Assembly: GCA_964030475.1 (NCBI GenBank) | Contig: CAXIPT010000002.1 | Span: 9,503,399-9,567,398, forward strand | DNA length: 64,000 bases | Origin: Tethya wilhelma | Taxonomy: Eukaryota > Porifera > Demospongiae > Tethyida > Tethyidae | Direction of reading: 5' to 3' | Shown here: positions 45,764 through 55,835 of the stretch, piece after piece | How positions within the stretch are numbered: the first letter of the stretch is position 1 | How the letters are laid out: the number at the start of each line of letters is the position of its first letter | Made by a program: the position numbers and the translations under genes | The notes under the pieces: generated by a model | Told to the model about the DNA's origin: nothing | The model's input: the letters and a program-made list of their open reading frames with translations, nothing else | Database searches by the model: none

Positions 45764-47316
45764 ATGGCCAAATCTAACTACGAACCACAAGACTGCAATT
45801 TTGTTGACAAAAATTTGGAAAAGTATACTTGTAATATTTGCCACAATGTATTAAGCAATCCTTGTCAAGCTGAATGCTGTGGACAGGATTATTGTAGGTC
45901 TTGTATGAACAACTGGACTGCTCAAAGCAACAGTTGCCCTCACTGCCGAGCTATAGGGAGAGACAGGAGACTCAATCGAGAAATTAATTCACTGAAAATT
46001 TACTGCATCCACAAGGAGGAAGGATGTCAGTGGATAGGGGAGCTAGGATCTTTGAAAGATCATCTTGAGTCAGATTATGGGTGTGGCTATGTTAAAGTGA
46101 AGTGTCCAAAGGAATGCAATGTCACACAGCCATCAGGAGCCCATGAGGACCATACACCCGAACCATCTATACTGAGACTTGTAAAAAGAAAAGATCTTTT
46201 AAATCATCTTCAGAATGAATGTGACCTCTGACCTTACACCTGTGAGCACTGTGGCCAAAATGATACATACAAGGCAATCATTACTAAACACCATGATCTA
46301 GAATGCCCAGAATATCCTCTGGAGTGTTCTAACTATAAATGCGGCAAAAAGGGAATAAAGAGAAAAGACATGCCTGATCATGACGAGCATTGCCAACAGG
46401 AGGAGGTGGAATGCCCATATAAGTGTTTTACAAGTACACGACAAAAACATAACTTTCTATGGAGACCAATTAATCTTGGCTTATCCATCATCAAACGACG
46501 AACTCAAAGGAATAAACCTGGATATTTTGAACTTGGAACAGTTATTAAGATTAAGCGGAAAGATTTAGAACAGCACCGTAGAAAATGTCATCAGCGGCCA
46601 TTTCAATGCGAACACTGTAACAAGAGAGACACATATCTTGCTATAGTTGAAAATCATTACACAGAATGTCCTGAGTTTCCTCTGGAGTGTCCTAACAAGT
46701 GTGGTGTTAAAGACATCAAGAGAAGGGACATGGAAGATCATCGTAACCAGTGTCTAGAGGAGTGGGTTGAATGTCCCTACAAGTGTCAACGACAGAGACA
46801 CAGGAAAATTCAGCGTAAAGAACTAACAGAGCATACCACAAAAGAATGTGAACAACGACCACATGAATGCCAGCACTGTGGCACACAAGACACATATATA
46901 TAGCCATCACTACCTCTCACTATGGCAACTGTGACAATTATCCTGTACCCTGTCCCAACAAGTGTGGTAGAAATATTAAGAGAAAAGATGTGGAAGATCA
47001 TCGTAGCTGGTGTCCAGAGGAGCCTGTTCAATGTGAGTTTGAAGAAGCAGGATGCAAGGAAAAGCTTGTACGACGTCAACTGGAGCAACACATGTCAGCC
47101 ACCCAGCAACAACACCTACTGATGGTCACAGCAGCATACAAAGAAATAAAACGTACAAATGAAGAAATGAAAACAAAAGCACACAATGAGATGAAGAAAA
47201 TTAACACAAAAAATACATGGAACATTTTCGGAACATTTTGCATAGGATTCATTATAGGATTTTTTTTCCTTATAATTATTTTAATTATTGTTTTTCATAA
47301 TAAAAATACACGATAA
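45764..47316 (+). pseudogene. RING/TRAF-zinc-finger gene with nonsense and frameshift (copy F)
   Basis: It starts at MAKSNYEPQD and has a RING (CNIC...CCGQDYCRSC...CPHC), then fingers like copy C. TGA at 46229-46231 replaces the CGA of the conserved CDLRPY motif. After 46231 the frame continues intact to about 46900, where an extra TA in a tatata run (cacatatatatag) ends it. The remaining fingers, coiled coil and membrane span (FCIGFIIGFFFLIIILII) continue in another frame to 47316. Copy C is the closest relative. These are two independent lesions, so it is probably dead. Confidence 0.75.
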
Positions 47317-48480
47317 AGATAAACTGTTGATTTGTGCTTATGTTTTACTGTTGCTGTACTATAATAGTACTGTAGTTGATCTAGTGTACACATGTCAAAC
47401 AATTGTATATATTTACAAGAATTGAGTTCACAAGCCAATTATCTAGGTCTATATAAGGTTAACAGTATAGTAGTTTAATTATAACATAAAGGTCACAGTT
47501 GTAGATTGTACTATATATGCCTAGCTGTTTGTCTGAGATACACAACAAGAACTAACTGAAATGCATGGCTACTCGAAGGTACATGACAATGACCTGCTTA
47601 AAAAAAATATGAGGAGTTTTCAGTAAAAATTACTGCCATTAATCCTAGGCAGTACTATTTAAGCTAGTTCTCTAGGCAAACACTTATAAAATGAAAAGAT
47701 CTTTCAAAACATCTTCAGAATGAATGTGACCTCCAACCTTACACCTGAGAGCACTACATGTGGCTAAAATGATACTAGTAATATACAAGGCAATCATTAC
47801 TAAACACCCGATGATGATCTAGAATGCCCACAATATCCTCTGGAGTGTCCTAATAAATGCAGCAAAAAGAGAATAATGCTGAACATGAGGAGCTTGAATG
47901 CCCCTTTAAGTGTTTTACAAGTACTGGATACTATGCAGAGCTCGAAATAACAGTTGGTCATCAGTCATTTACCGGACATTTGACCACTCAAAACAGCTTA
48001 TGCACAAACACTTTGTCCAAACAAAACACCAGCCCATATAAATAATTATGGTCATCACTAAAATTCACATTGTGGTTCATGGCTTGTAGCAGTCACTTGT
48101 AGTAAGTAGAAGTAGGTCATACCCTTGTGTCCCTGTGTATATAAACACTAGTACTATAATGTGGTCAGCTAAAATGACCACACAAAATTAATGATGCTGT
48201 ACTGACATTTTGACCATGCACTCTAGAAAAGTTATTTCAACCTCTGCTATGAACTTGGAATATTAACTGCTGTATAGTATTGATTTAGAATAGCACTGTA
48301 GAAATGTCATCAGTCATGTTTTAAAATTGGCAAAATGAAAAACTAATACTCTTTCAAAGATGCTAGCTCCTCTATCCACTGACTCCTTCATTGGTACAGT
48401 GAATTCTCAGAGAGTCCAAAATACCACCATTCATATAATAATATATATGGTTGTTGTTCGCATTGTGTTATGATATGCTT
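47317..48480 (+). pseudogene. spacer with finger-gene fragments
   Basis: At 47695-47900 short pieces match the family (LQNECDLQPYT, ECPQYPLECPNKCS) between frameshifts and deletions. The rest of the interval shows no gene. Confidence 0.5.
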
Positions 48481-48504
48481 TATTAGTTCTTTATGTCGAA
48501 TAAT

Positions 48505-48735
48505 CCTGCATGTGTTTCTATTGTCGACACTTGCTGGGACACTTAACCTCCTCCTCTGGACACTGGCTACGATGATCTTTCATGTCCTTTCTTTTGATGT
48601 CTATAGCACCACACTTGTTGGGACACTCCAGAGGAAACTCAGGACATTTAATAATTTCATTTATGGTGAGATGTGTCTCCTCCTAGTAACAGTGTTTACA
48701 TTAAAATGGGCACATGTTCATTTGCTACCATAACA
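48505..48735 (-). pseudogene. minus-strand TRAF-finger fragment
   Basis: Read on the minus strand, it encodes CPEFPLECPNKCGAIDIKRK and then KDHRSQCPEEE. This is an isolated finger cassette with no RING or anchor, oriented opposite to the neighbouring genes. Confidence 0.6.
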
Positions 48736-48810
48736 TTACACACTTCAAAACTGTACAATGCAACACTGATGATCAGAGGCATGCAGTATTATAGTATTCA
48801 TGACTAACTT

Positions 48811-48820
48811 CCTTATAAGG
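48811..48820 (+). promoter_or_regulatory. CCTTATAAGG palindrome before copy G
   Basis: It ends 34 bp before the ATG at 48855. The surrounding 60 bp (gactaactt to aaaacatggcc) is nearly identical to that of copy E. Confidence 0.5.
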
Positions 48821-48854
48821 CCTACACAAACAAAACGTGATGTAGTTGTAAAAC

Positions 48855-50732
48855 ATGGCCACCGGTGAGTATGGAGGCTATGAATACAGCTTTGTGGATA
48901 AACAAGAAGTGGAAAAGTTCACTTGTGCTATTTGTACAAGAGTATTTAAAAATCCTAGACAAACTGGATGCTGTGGACAAGTATTTTGTGGGTCTTGTCT
49001 TCACTTCTGGTTCACAAAAAATGGTGGCAACAAGAATTGTCCTCACTGCCGAGCTAAAGGGAATAGGTTTAATTATTTTTTGGACAAGAGACTCAAGCGT
49101 GAAATTGACTCTCTGACAATTCACTGCACCAACAAGGAGGAAGGATGTCAGTGGATAGGGGAGCTAGGGTCTTTGAAAGATCATCTTGAGTCAGCCAATG
49201 GGTGTGATTATGTCAAAGTAGGATGTCCAAACAAATGTGGGAAAAAATCTAAAAGAAAAGATCTAAGACATCATCTTGAAGACATGTGCTCCCTTCGACC
49301 TTACCAGTGTAAGTACTGTGGCTTCAGGGACACATATACAAACATAACTGGTCATGGAGGAAAAACTAACTTCCACTATAAACAATGTACTGAATTTCCT
49401 CTAGAGTGTCCCAACAAGTGTGGTAGAAAAAATGTCAAGAGAAAGAACATGGAAGATCATCGTAGCCAGTGTCCAGAAGAAGAGATTAAATGTCCTAATG
49501 GATGTGGGGGGTGGCATACTGATTCAGCTAATACAGTTTGTTTTACACATACTTTGACTTTTAAGAGAAAGGATCTAAACAGACATCTCAAAGAGGAATG
49601 CGAATTGCGTCCATACAAGTGTGTATACTGTGGATTGAAAGACACATACATAAGCATAACCACGAAACACTATATAGTATGTACACATTTTCCTTTGGAA
49701 TGTCCTAACAAGTGTGGTAGAAAAGAGATCAAGAGAAAGGATATGAAGGATCATCGTAGCCAGTGTCCAGAGGAGATGATTCAATGTCCGTTTGAAAAAG
49801 CAGGATGTGAGGAAAATTTTGTAAGACGTAATTTGGAACAGCACATGTCAGCCACTCAGCAAAAACACAGGCAGTTGATTGACAGTTTCAAGATAAAGAT
49901 AGCTGCGTTGTTGAAACAAAACACAGAGCTGGAAGAAGCAGTTGAAGCAAAAGGAGTTGAAAATTCCAGGCTAAGTGAAAAGCTGTTACATACTAAGCAA
50001 CAGAATTCAAGATTAGATGCTAAGAATACGCAACTTGAACAAGTAAAATCAGCAATGCAGCAAGAAAATTCCAAGTTTAAACAAGAGATTTCAAGAATAG
50101 AGAAAGACAAACAGCAATTCCAGCAAGAAAGATCAAGAATGCAGGAAGAACATTCCAATCTTGGATACGAGATTTCAAGACTAAAAAACATGCATACAAT
50201 GATACTTGCACAAAATGATGAAATAATTGTGAAGAATGAAAAACTTGAAGAAGAGAGTACACAACTTAGGCATGAAGCATCAATAACTGCAGCTGAAAGT
50301 TTAAAACTCAAACAAGAGATTTCAAGGCTAAAGGATGGACTAGATGAGGCTTTTGATAGTATTCTAGAACTGGACCAAGCAAAATACACGGCAAAGGAAG
50401 AAAACATGAGATTGGAAAATGAGATGTCACAACAATTGCAAGACATTGATAGAATACAGCAAGTGTTATCTGATGAAAAATGGAAAAATTTAAGACTACA
50501 AACAAAGAGCTTAACATTGGAGCACAACTTAGATTCAATACAGCAAGAGCTATCAGATGAACAACAGCAAAATTCAAGACTAAAGTGGGAGCTAATTAAT
50601 ACCACAAACAGAAATCAAAAATTGAAAGAAGATTTAGATTCAACAAGCGGGTGCCTATGCATAGCTATTTTAGCAGCAGTCATAATTATAGCTATACTAA
50701 TATCACTACTATTGTCATCTAGGAAAGAATGA
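48855..50732 (+). CDS. RING/TRAF-zinc-finger tail-anchored protein (copy G)
   Basis: An intact 625-residue single-exon ORF. The RING has CCGQVFCGSC and CPHC. The fingers include GCQWIGELGSLKDHLES, YQCKYCGFRDTYTNI and two more KRKD cassettes than copy E has (GGWHTDSANT insert, YKCVYCGLKDTY). The coiled coil is about 335-590 and the terminal span about 598-620 (CIAILAAVIIIAILISLLL), leaving only four residues (SRKE) beyond it. This fits a tail-anchored protein with the RING in the cytosol. It lies in the ELP2 intron, opposite strand. Confidence 0.87.
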   Translation: MATGEYGGYEYSFVDKQEVEKFTCAICTRVFKNPRQTGCCGQVFCGSCLHFWFTKNGGNKNCPHCRAKGNRFNYFLDKRLKREIDSLTIHCTNKEEGCQWIGELGSLKDHLESANGCDYVKVGCPNKCGKKSKRKDLRHHLEDMCSLRPYQCKYCGFRDTYTNITGHGGKTNFHYKQCTEFPLECPNKCGRKNVKRKNMEDHRSQCPEEEIKCPNGCGGWHTDSANTVCFTHTLTFKRKDLNRHLKEECELRPYKCVYCGLKDTYISITTKHYIVCTHFPLECPNKCGRKEIKRKDMKDHRSQCPEEMIQCPFEKAGCEENFVRRNLEQHMSATQQKHRQLIDSFKIKIAALLKQNTELEEAVEAKGVENSRLSEKLLHTKQQNSRLDAKNTQLEQVKSAMQQENSKFKQEISRIEKDKQQFQQERSRMQEEHSNLGYEISRLKNMHTMILAQNDEIIVKNEKLEEESTQLRHEASITAAESLKLKQEISRLKDGLDEAFDSILELDQAKYTAKEENMRLENEMSQQLQDIDRIQQVLSDEKWKNLRLQTKSLTLEHNLDSIQQELSDEQQQNSRLKWELINTTNRNQKLKEDLDSTSGCLCIAILAAVIIIAILISLLLSSRKE

Positions 50733-51298
50733 TAAGCCTAATTGTATACATCTCCACTGTTATTGAAAGTATATCTAGCATTAAGCTCATTAAGTTCAAC
50801 TGTTCTCAGTCTTGGTTTATCAAAAAAAGCTATAAATGTGTTCAATTTTAAGTTAAATGATGCAGCTCCTGCATGTTTATAATGCATGTATATCCATGTA
50901 CTGTGAATGTGAGTACATGCATGTGCAAGCAGGGTTCCTTGTTCCATAAACTTTCTCATGGAGCTTCACTAAACTGTATACAAAACAAACTAAAGTTTTT
51001 GATACACTCAAAGCTTATAGCCGGCCTTATTTATTGCAAATCAGGCTTTTACCACTTTACCACTCATGCACTGATAATTTCATTTGACATTTCCATGCCT
51101 TCTCATGTTCAATTATTGTACTTCATCTTTACCAGTCAATACCAGCCCCTGTTGAAGAATAATACACGTCTGGCCTATAGGCCTGGGAACACAGGTATAG
51201 TAGAGTCTACTTGACATGACATTGTTTGTTCTCTATACTCAAAAATACACAAAGCAACATTCAATTTCAAAGTGCAGTGTTGTATATATACTATACTT
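50733..51298. other. spacer, no gene recognised
   Basis: AT-rich sequence between copies G and H with only short unremarkable ORFs. Confidence 0.5.
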
Positions 51299-51308
51299 CC
51301 TTATAAGG
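51299..51308 (+). promoter_or_regulatory. CCTTATAAGG palindrome before copy H
   Basis: It ends 41 bp before the ATG at 51350. The flanks differ more from copies E and G than the palindrome does. Confidence 0.5.
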
Positions 51309-51349
51309 TTTGTAAAAGCAAAACATGATGTACATGAAATAGGTACAAA

Positions 51350-53317
51350 ATGGCGACAGCTTACTATGGATGTTACAAATACAGCTTTGTGGATAAAATA
51401 GACTTAGAAAAGTTTACTTGTACCGTTTGTACCAAAGTATCAAGAAATCCAAGACAAACTGGATGCTGTGGACAAGTGATTTGTAGGTCTTGTCTCTACT
51501 ACTGGTTCTCTCAAAGGAGTGGTAGGAAGAGTTGCCCTCACTGCCAAGCTAAAGGGGGGGGAAATTTTAAAGACTGCTTGGACACTAGTTTAAAACATGA
51601 GTCTCAGATTGATTCTCTAAAAATTCACTGCACCAACAAAGATGGAGGGTGTGAGTGGATAGGGGAGCTAGGATCTTTGAAAGATCATCTTGAGTCAGCA
51701 ATAAATGGATGTCACTATGTTAAGGTGGAGTGCCCAAGGAAATGTGGAAAAATTAACAGAAAGCACGTGACTGATCACCTTAAGAGTAGATGCTCTCTTC
51801 GACCATACAACTGTGAATACTGTGGGTTCAAAGACACATATGCTAACATCACTGGCCATGGTGGGAAGACAGACTACCACTACTTGAAATGTCTAGAGTA
51901 TCCTCTGGAGTGCCCCTGTGGTAGAAAGAGTATAAAAAGAAAGGACATGAAAGAACACACTGAACACTGCAGTCAGAAGAAGGTTAATAGCCCAAACAAA
52001 TTTGCGTCACAGTATAGGAGACTAAGGATGTTCACACATCTTAAATATGACCATGAACTTGAAAAATTCAAATGTAAATACTGTGGACTGCTGATTGAAA
52101 ACTTCAGTGTTATTCCAACCAAACACCACGATATATGCAAACAGTTTCCTCTGGAGTGTCCCAACAAGTGTGGCGTTAAAGATATCAAGAGAAAGGACAT
52201 AGAAGATCATCTTAGCCTGTGTCCAGAGGAGGAGGTTGAGTGTCCAAACAAATGTCAAACATTGGTATCAAAGCTAAGAAAAGTAAAGAGAAAAGTTCTT
52301 AAAGATCATCTTGCTAATGAATGTGAACTTCGTCAATACCAATGTCAACATTGTGAATTGGAAAACACATTCAAAGCAATTACCACTACGCACTATGCTC
52401 AGTGTCCTGAGTTTCCTCTGAGGTGTCCCAAGAAGTGTAGTTTTAAATATATCAAGAGAAAGGACATGAAAAATCATTGTAGCCAGTGTCCAGAGGAGTT
52501 AGTTGAATGCACATATGGTTGTGAAGTTTATTACATTGAAAAATCTATTATGGTGATGAGAAGGAAAAATCTAGAAAAGCATCTCAGAGAAGAATGCCCG
52601 CTGCGTCCATATCAGTGTCAATACTGTGGATTAATAGATAAATACACCACCATTACCACTGAGCACTATGGCAAATGCGCTAATCATTATCTGGAGTGTC
52701 CCAACAAGTGTGGTGTTACACGCATCATGAAAAAATATATGGAGAATCATCGTAGTCGTTGCCCACAGGAGCCAGTTCAATGTCCATTTGAAGATGCAGG
52801 ATGTAAGGAAAAGCTTGTACGATGTGAACTGGAGCTGCACATGTCAGACACCCAGCAACAACACAGACAGTTGATCAAAGAGTTAAAAATAAGCATGGTC
52901 AAATTGACTCAGCGTAATAGTGAATTAGAGAGTACAAACTCTGAGAGAAATGAAGAAGAAAATTTGCACCTAATTCTACAAATTTCAAATTTAAAGCAAA
53001 ACATTTCAGAGATGAAAGAGAGACAAAAACAAAATTTAGAGGAGATTTCGAGACTAAGAGAAGAAAATAAGTTGGGACAACAAATTATGTACCTACATGA
53101 AGAAAATTCAAGATTGAGAAAAGAAAACGTACAGCTTAACCAAAAGGTTTCCAGGATAGAAGAGACAATGTGCAATCCAAGACAAAGAAGCACACACAAT
53201 AGGTGGCACAACCACAATGAAAATAGAAGAGGCCTAGCACTGGAGAAAACAAAAGTCTGTGTTAGTCTTATGATTCTATGTTCGTGTATAATATTAGCTT
53301 TTCTTATTCACTACTAG
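51350..53317 (+). CDS. RING/TRAF-zinc-finger tail-anchored protein (copy H)
   Basis: An intact 655-residue single-exon ORF, the largest copy. The RING is CTVC...GCCGQVICRSC...CPHC. About seven TRAF-type finger cassettes follow (CEWIGELGSLKDHLES, YNCEYCGFKDTYANIT, CPNKCGVKDIKRKD, YQCQHCELENTFKAI and others). One of them has lost canonical residues (NSPNKFASQYRRL, where paralogues have CP.KCG). The coiled coil is about 515-610. The protein ends in the membrane span (SLMILCSCIILAFLIHY), so essentially nothing lies beyond the anchor. Fingers in the second half resemble copy D. Confidence 0.87.
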   Translation: MATAYYGCYKYSFVDKIDLEKFTCTVCTKVSRNPRQTGCCGQVICRSCLYYWFSQRSGRKSCPHCQAKGGGNFKDCLDTSLKHESQIDSLKIHCTNKDGGCEWIGELGSLKDHLESAINGCHYVKVECPRKCGKINRKHVTDHLKSRCSLRPYNCEYCGFKDTYANITGHGGKTDYHYLKCLEYPLECPCGRKSIKRKDMKEHTEHCSQKKVNSPNKFASQYRRLRMFTHLKYDHELEKFKCKYCGLLIENFSVIPTKHHDICKQFPLECPNKCGVKDIKRKDIEDHLSLCPEEEVECPNKCQTLVSKLRKVKRKVLKDHLANECELRQYQCQHCELENTFKAITTTHYAQCPEFPLRCPKKCSFKYIKRKDMKNHCSQCPEELVECTYGCEVYYIEKSIMVMRRKNLEKHLREECPLRPYQCQYCGLIDKYTTITTEHYGKCANHYLECPNKCGVTRIMKKYMENHRSRCPQEPVQCPFEDAGCKEKLVRCELELHMSDTQQQHRQLIKELKISMVKLTQRNSELESTNSERNEEENLHLILQISNLKQNISEMKERQKQNLEEISRLREENKLGQQIMYLHEENSRLRKENVQLNQKVSRIEETMCNPRQRSTHNRWHNHNENRRGLALEKTKVCVSLMILCSCIILAFLIHY

Positions 53318-54463
53318 TTTTGTTCAACAACTAACCCATACAAGTCACTGTCTTATACTACAATGTACTGTATACATGACTATACTGTATGATGTCTGTA
53401 GCCTCATTCCCACCCTAGCTCTTTTAACATATAGGATATTTTCAACGCAAAAATATCTCAAACTACATATACAATAGTGCATGTCAAAACAGAGTAACTT
53501 TGTTTTTAGGATTCTCAGAATCATTTGCGAAACTTTGAGATGCCTAAAAACAAAGCTACTCTGTCTTGACATGCACTACTGTAGTTTGAGATATAATATT
53601 ATTAGCATTGAAAATATTTCGTATGTTAAATTTCGCGTGTTTTAATTTTCATATGTGTGTAGTGCCCGCATTAATATTGCATGGTAATGGTTGTCAAAAA
53701 TTCGAGTGTTTAATTTTTTCACACGGTGACATGTATGAATTTCCCTAATGCAGACATACATCAAATTATGGTATAATATACTAAACTATATACACCGTCA
53801 CTATTAAGTGTTATGGGCATCATATATTATAGTACCCTGAGTGGCTATAAAATAGAAATCCCTCAGGTTCTGCCCGTAGGAATTCAGTCATGCACTCAGA
53901 ATACAATGGTTATACACCCTCAAAACCCCAATTACTTGATGTTTTGTGATGTTTTTTTGTTTATACATGGGTACCATGCTCAGAAATATTTTGCATACTG
54001 TTACTGGTGCAACAGTACTATGTGGTCAGCTGTTATTACAAGTCTTAAAGGAACTGTGTCACTATATAAGCGGTGTTTTGTTACTATAAATGGGTTGTAA
54101 ACAGAAACCTTACAGTATTAAGTGCGCATTACGCGAGCTACTTAGGCTTGTAATAACAGCTGACCACGTAGTACTATTACGCGAGTAAAAGCAAAATGCG
54201 CAATACACGGAGTAGTATGCAAACGTTCCCGGACGTGGTACCCGCGTATCAACAAAAAACGTCACAAAACGTCATTATTTTTATTTTTAGCAACAAAACA
54301 CCGCTTATATAGTGACACAGTTCCTTTAAGGTTTCTGGTCATATTCATTTATTATAATAGTTACTCTATAATAAAACACCATTTATATAGTAACACGTTC
54401 CTTTAATGAGTGGAATTGTGCATGGCTATGAATATCAATGTTAGTAACCTCCCCCATTAACTT
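53318..54463. other. spacer with foldback element
   Basis: No gene is recognised. A foldback lies near 53930-54340: the left arm (gtgcaacagtactatgtggtcagctg, aaggaactgtgtcactatat) is mirrored by the right arm (cagctgaccacgtagtacta, atatagtgacacagttcctt). A further copy of one end is at 54370-54400, and a related copy is at 44840-45060. A short inverted pair also lies near 53450-53600. Confidence 0.55.
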
Positions 54464-54473
54464 CCTTATAAGG
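54464..54473 (+). promoter_or_regulatory. CCTTATAAGG palindrome before copy I
   Basis: It ends 30 bp before the ATG at 54504, in the shared context taacttccttataaggct. Confidence 0.5.
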
Positions 54474-54503
54474 CTTGTATAAACATATAGATTTTTTTTA
54501 AAA

Positions 54504-55835
54504 ATGGCTATAGCTGCTTATGGAGGGTATGAATACAAGTTTGTGGATGAAGAAACACTTGACAAGTTCACATGCAACATTTGTACTAAAGTTCTCAAAG
54601 ATCCTCATCTAACTGGATGTTGTGGTCAGCACTTTTGTGAGTCTTGTCTCAACAACTGGTTCACTAAACATGGCAAGGAGAGTTGTCCTCACTGCCGAGC
54701 TGAGGGGAAGGAACTTAAGCACTTAATAGACAAAAAACTCATGCGTGAAATTGATTCACAAAAAATTTACTGCACCAACAAGGAAGAAGGCCTAGGATGT
54801 CAGTGGATAGGGGAGCTAGGATCTTTAAAAAAGCATCTTGAGCCAGCAAATGGGTGTGGCTATGCAAAATTTGGATGTCGAAACAATTGTGGAATGATGA
54901 TAGCCAGAAAAGACAAACAGAATCATCTAGAAAATGAATGCCACCTTCGACCTTACAAATGTGAGTACTGTGATTACAAGGACACATATGAGAGTATTAC
55001 CGGCAGCAATGAAAAAACTGAATATCATTATCAAGAATGTCCTGAATTTCCTCTCGATTGTCCGAATTACAAGTGTGGCAAAGCCATCAAGAGAAAGAAT
55101 ATGACATATCATGATAGACACTGTCAAGAAGAAGAGGTTGAGTGTCCTTACAAGTGTTTCTCTAACAGACAAATAAAACAGCGAACCAGAGTTAAGCGAA
55201 AAGATGTAGACAAACACTGTAATGAATGTGAACATCGCCCATACAATTGTGAATGGTGTCAAAAGAAAGGCACATATTCTACTATTACAATCAAACACTA
55301 CAAAAAGTGTCCTAAGACCCCTCTGGAGTGTCCCAACAAATGTGGCGTGAAAGGAATCAAGAGAAAGGACATGAAAGATCATCGTAGCCAGTGTCCAGAG
55401 GAGCCAGTTCAATGTCCGTTTGAAGAAGTAGGATGTAAGGAAAAGCTTGTACAACGTGAACTGGAGCAGCACATGTCAGCCAACCAGCAACAACACAAGC
55501 AGATGATCAAAAGTTTAAAAATGAACATAGCTCAGTTAAGTAGACAGAAACGAAATCTTAAAACACATTTTGAGGCTATGATCACAATGAGTAATAGAAA
55601 TGAGAATGAACTAAGATTCCAATTATATAGAATTCGACGCCAATGTGGACATATGGAAAGTGACCAATATTTAAGAAGTCTACAGCACATAATCATAGAG
55701 AATAGGTTAGCACTTAGGGTAATATATGTAGTGAGGAACAACTCTCTACTTCAAACTTTTATAGTTGTAGGTATCCTACTCATCATAGGATTATGCATCA
55801 GATGTCTCGTACAAATGTACAAGTGTGTCTATTAA
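54504..55835 (+). CDS. RING/TRAF-zinc-finger tail-anchored protein (copy I)
   Basis: An intact 443-residue single-exon ORF. The RING is CNIC...GCCGQHFCESC...CPHC. A two-residue insertion (EEGLGCQWIGEL) precedes the conserved first finger, then come YKCEYCDYKDTYESIT and KRKD cassettes. A modest helical segment follows, then the terminal span at about 414-434 (TFIVVGILLIIGLCIRCL) with a short basic/aromatic tail. Its stop is only 49 bp from ELP2 exon 10 (55884-55953, opposite strand), the closest approach of the array to an ELP2 exon. Confidence 0.87.
   Translation: MAIAAYGGYEYKFVDEETLDKFTCNICTKVLKDPHLTGCCGQHFCESCLNNWFTKHGKESCPHCRAEGKELKHLIDKKLMREIDSQKIYCTNKEEGLGCQWIGELGSLKKHLEPANGCGYAKFGCRNNCGMMIARKDKQNHLENECHLRPYKCEYCDYKDTYESITGSNEKTEYHYQECPEFPLDCPNYKCGKAIKRKNMTYHDRHCQEEEVECPYKCFSNRQIKQRTRVKRKDVDKHCNECEHRPYNCEWCQKKGTYSTITIKHYKKCPKTPLECPNKCGVKGIKRKDMKDHRSQCPEEPVQCPFEEVGCKEKLVQRELEQHMSANQQQHKQMIKSLKMNIAQLSRQKRNLKTHFEAMITMSNRNENELRFQLYRIRRQCGHMESDQYLRSLQHIIIENRLALRVIYVVRNNSLLQTFIVVGILLIIGLCIRCLVQMYKCVY

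Noticed and set aside
49856..50605. 249-residue minus-strand ORF opposite copy G
   Set aside because: It is the antisense of heptad-rich coiled-coil codons, giving a Ser/Cys/Phe-rich sequence; similar shadows appear opposite copies E and H.
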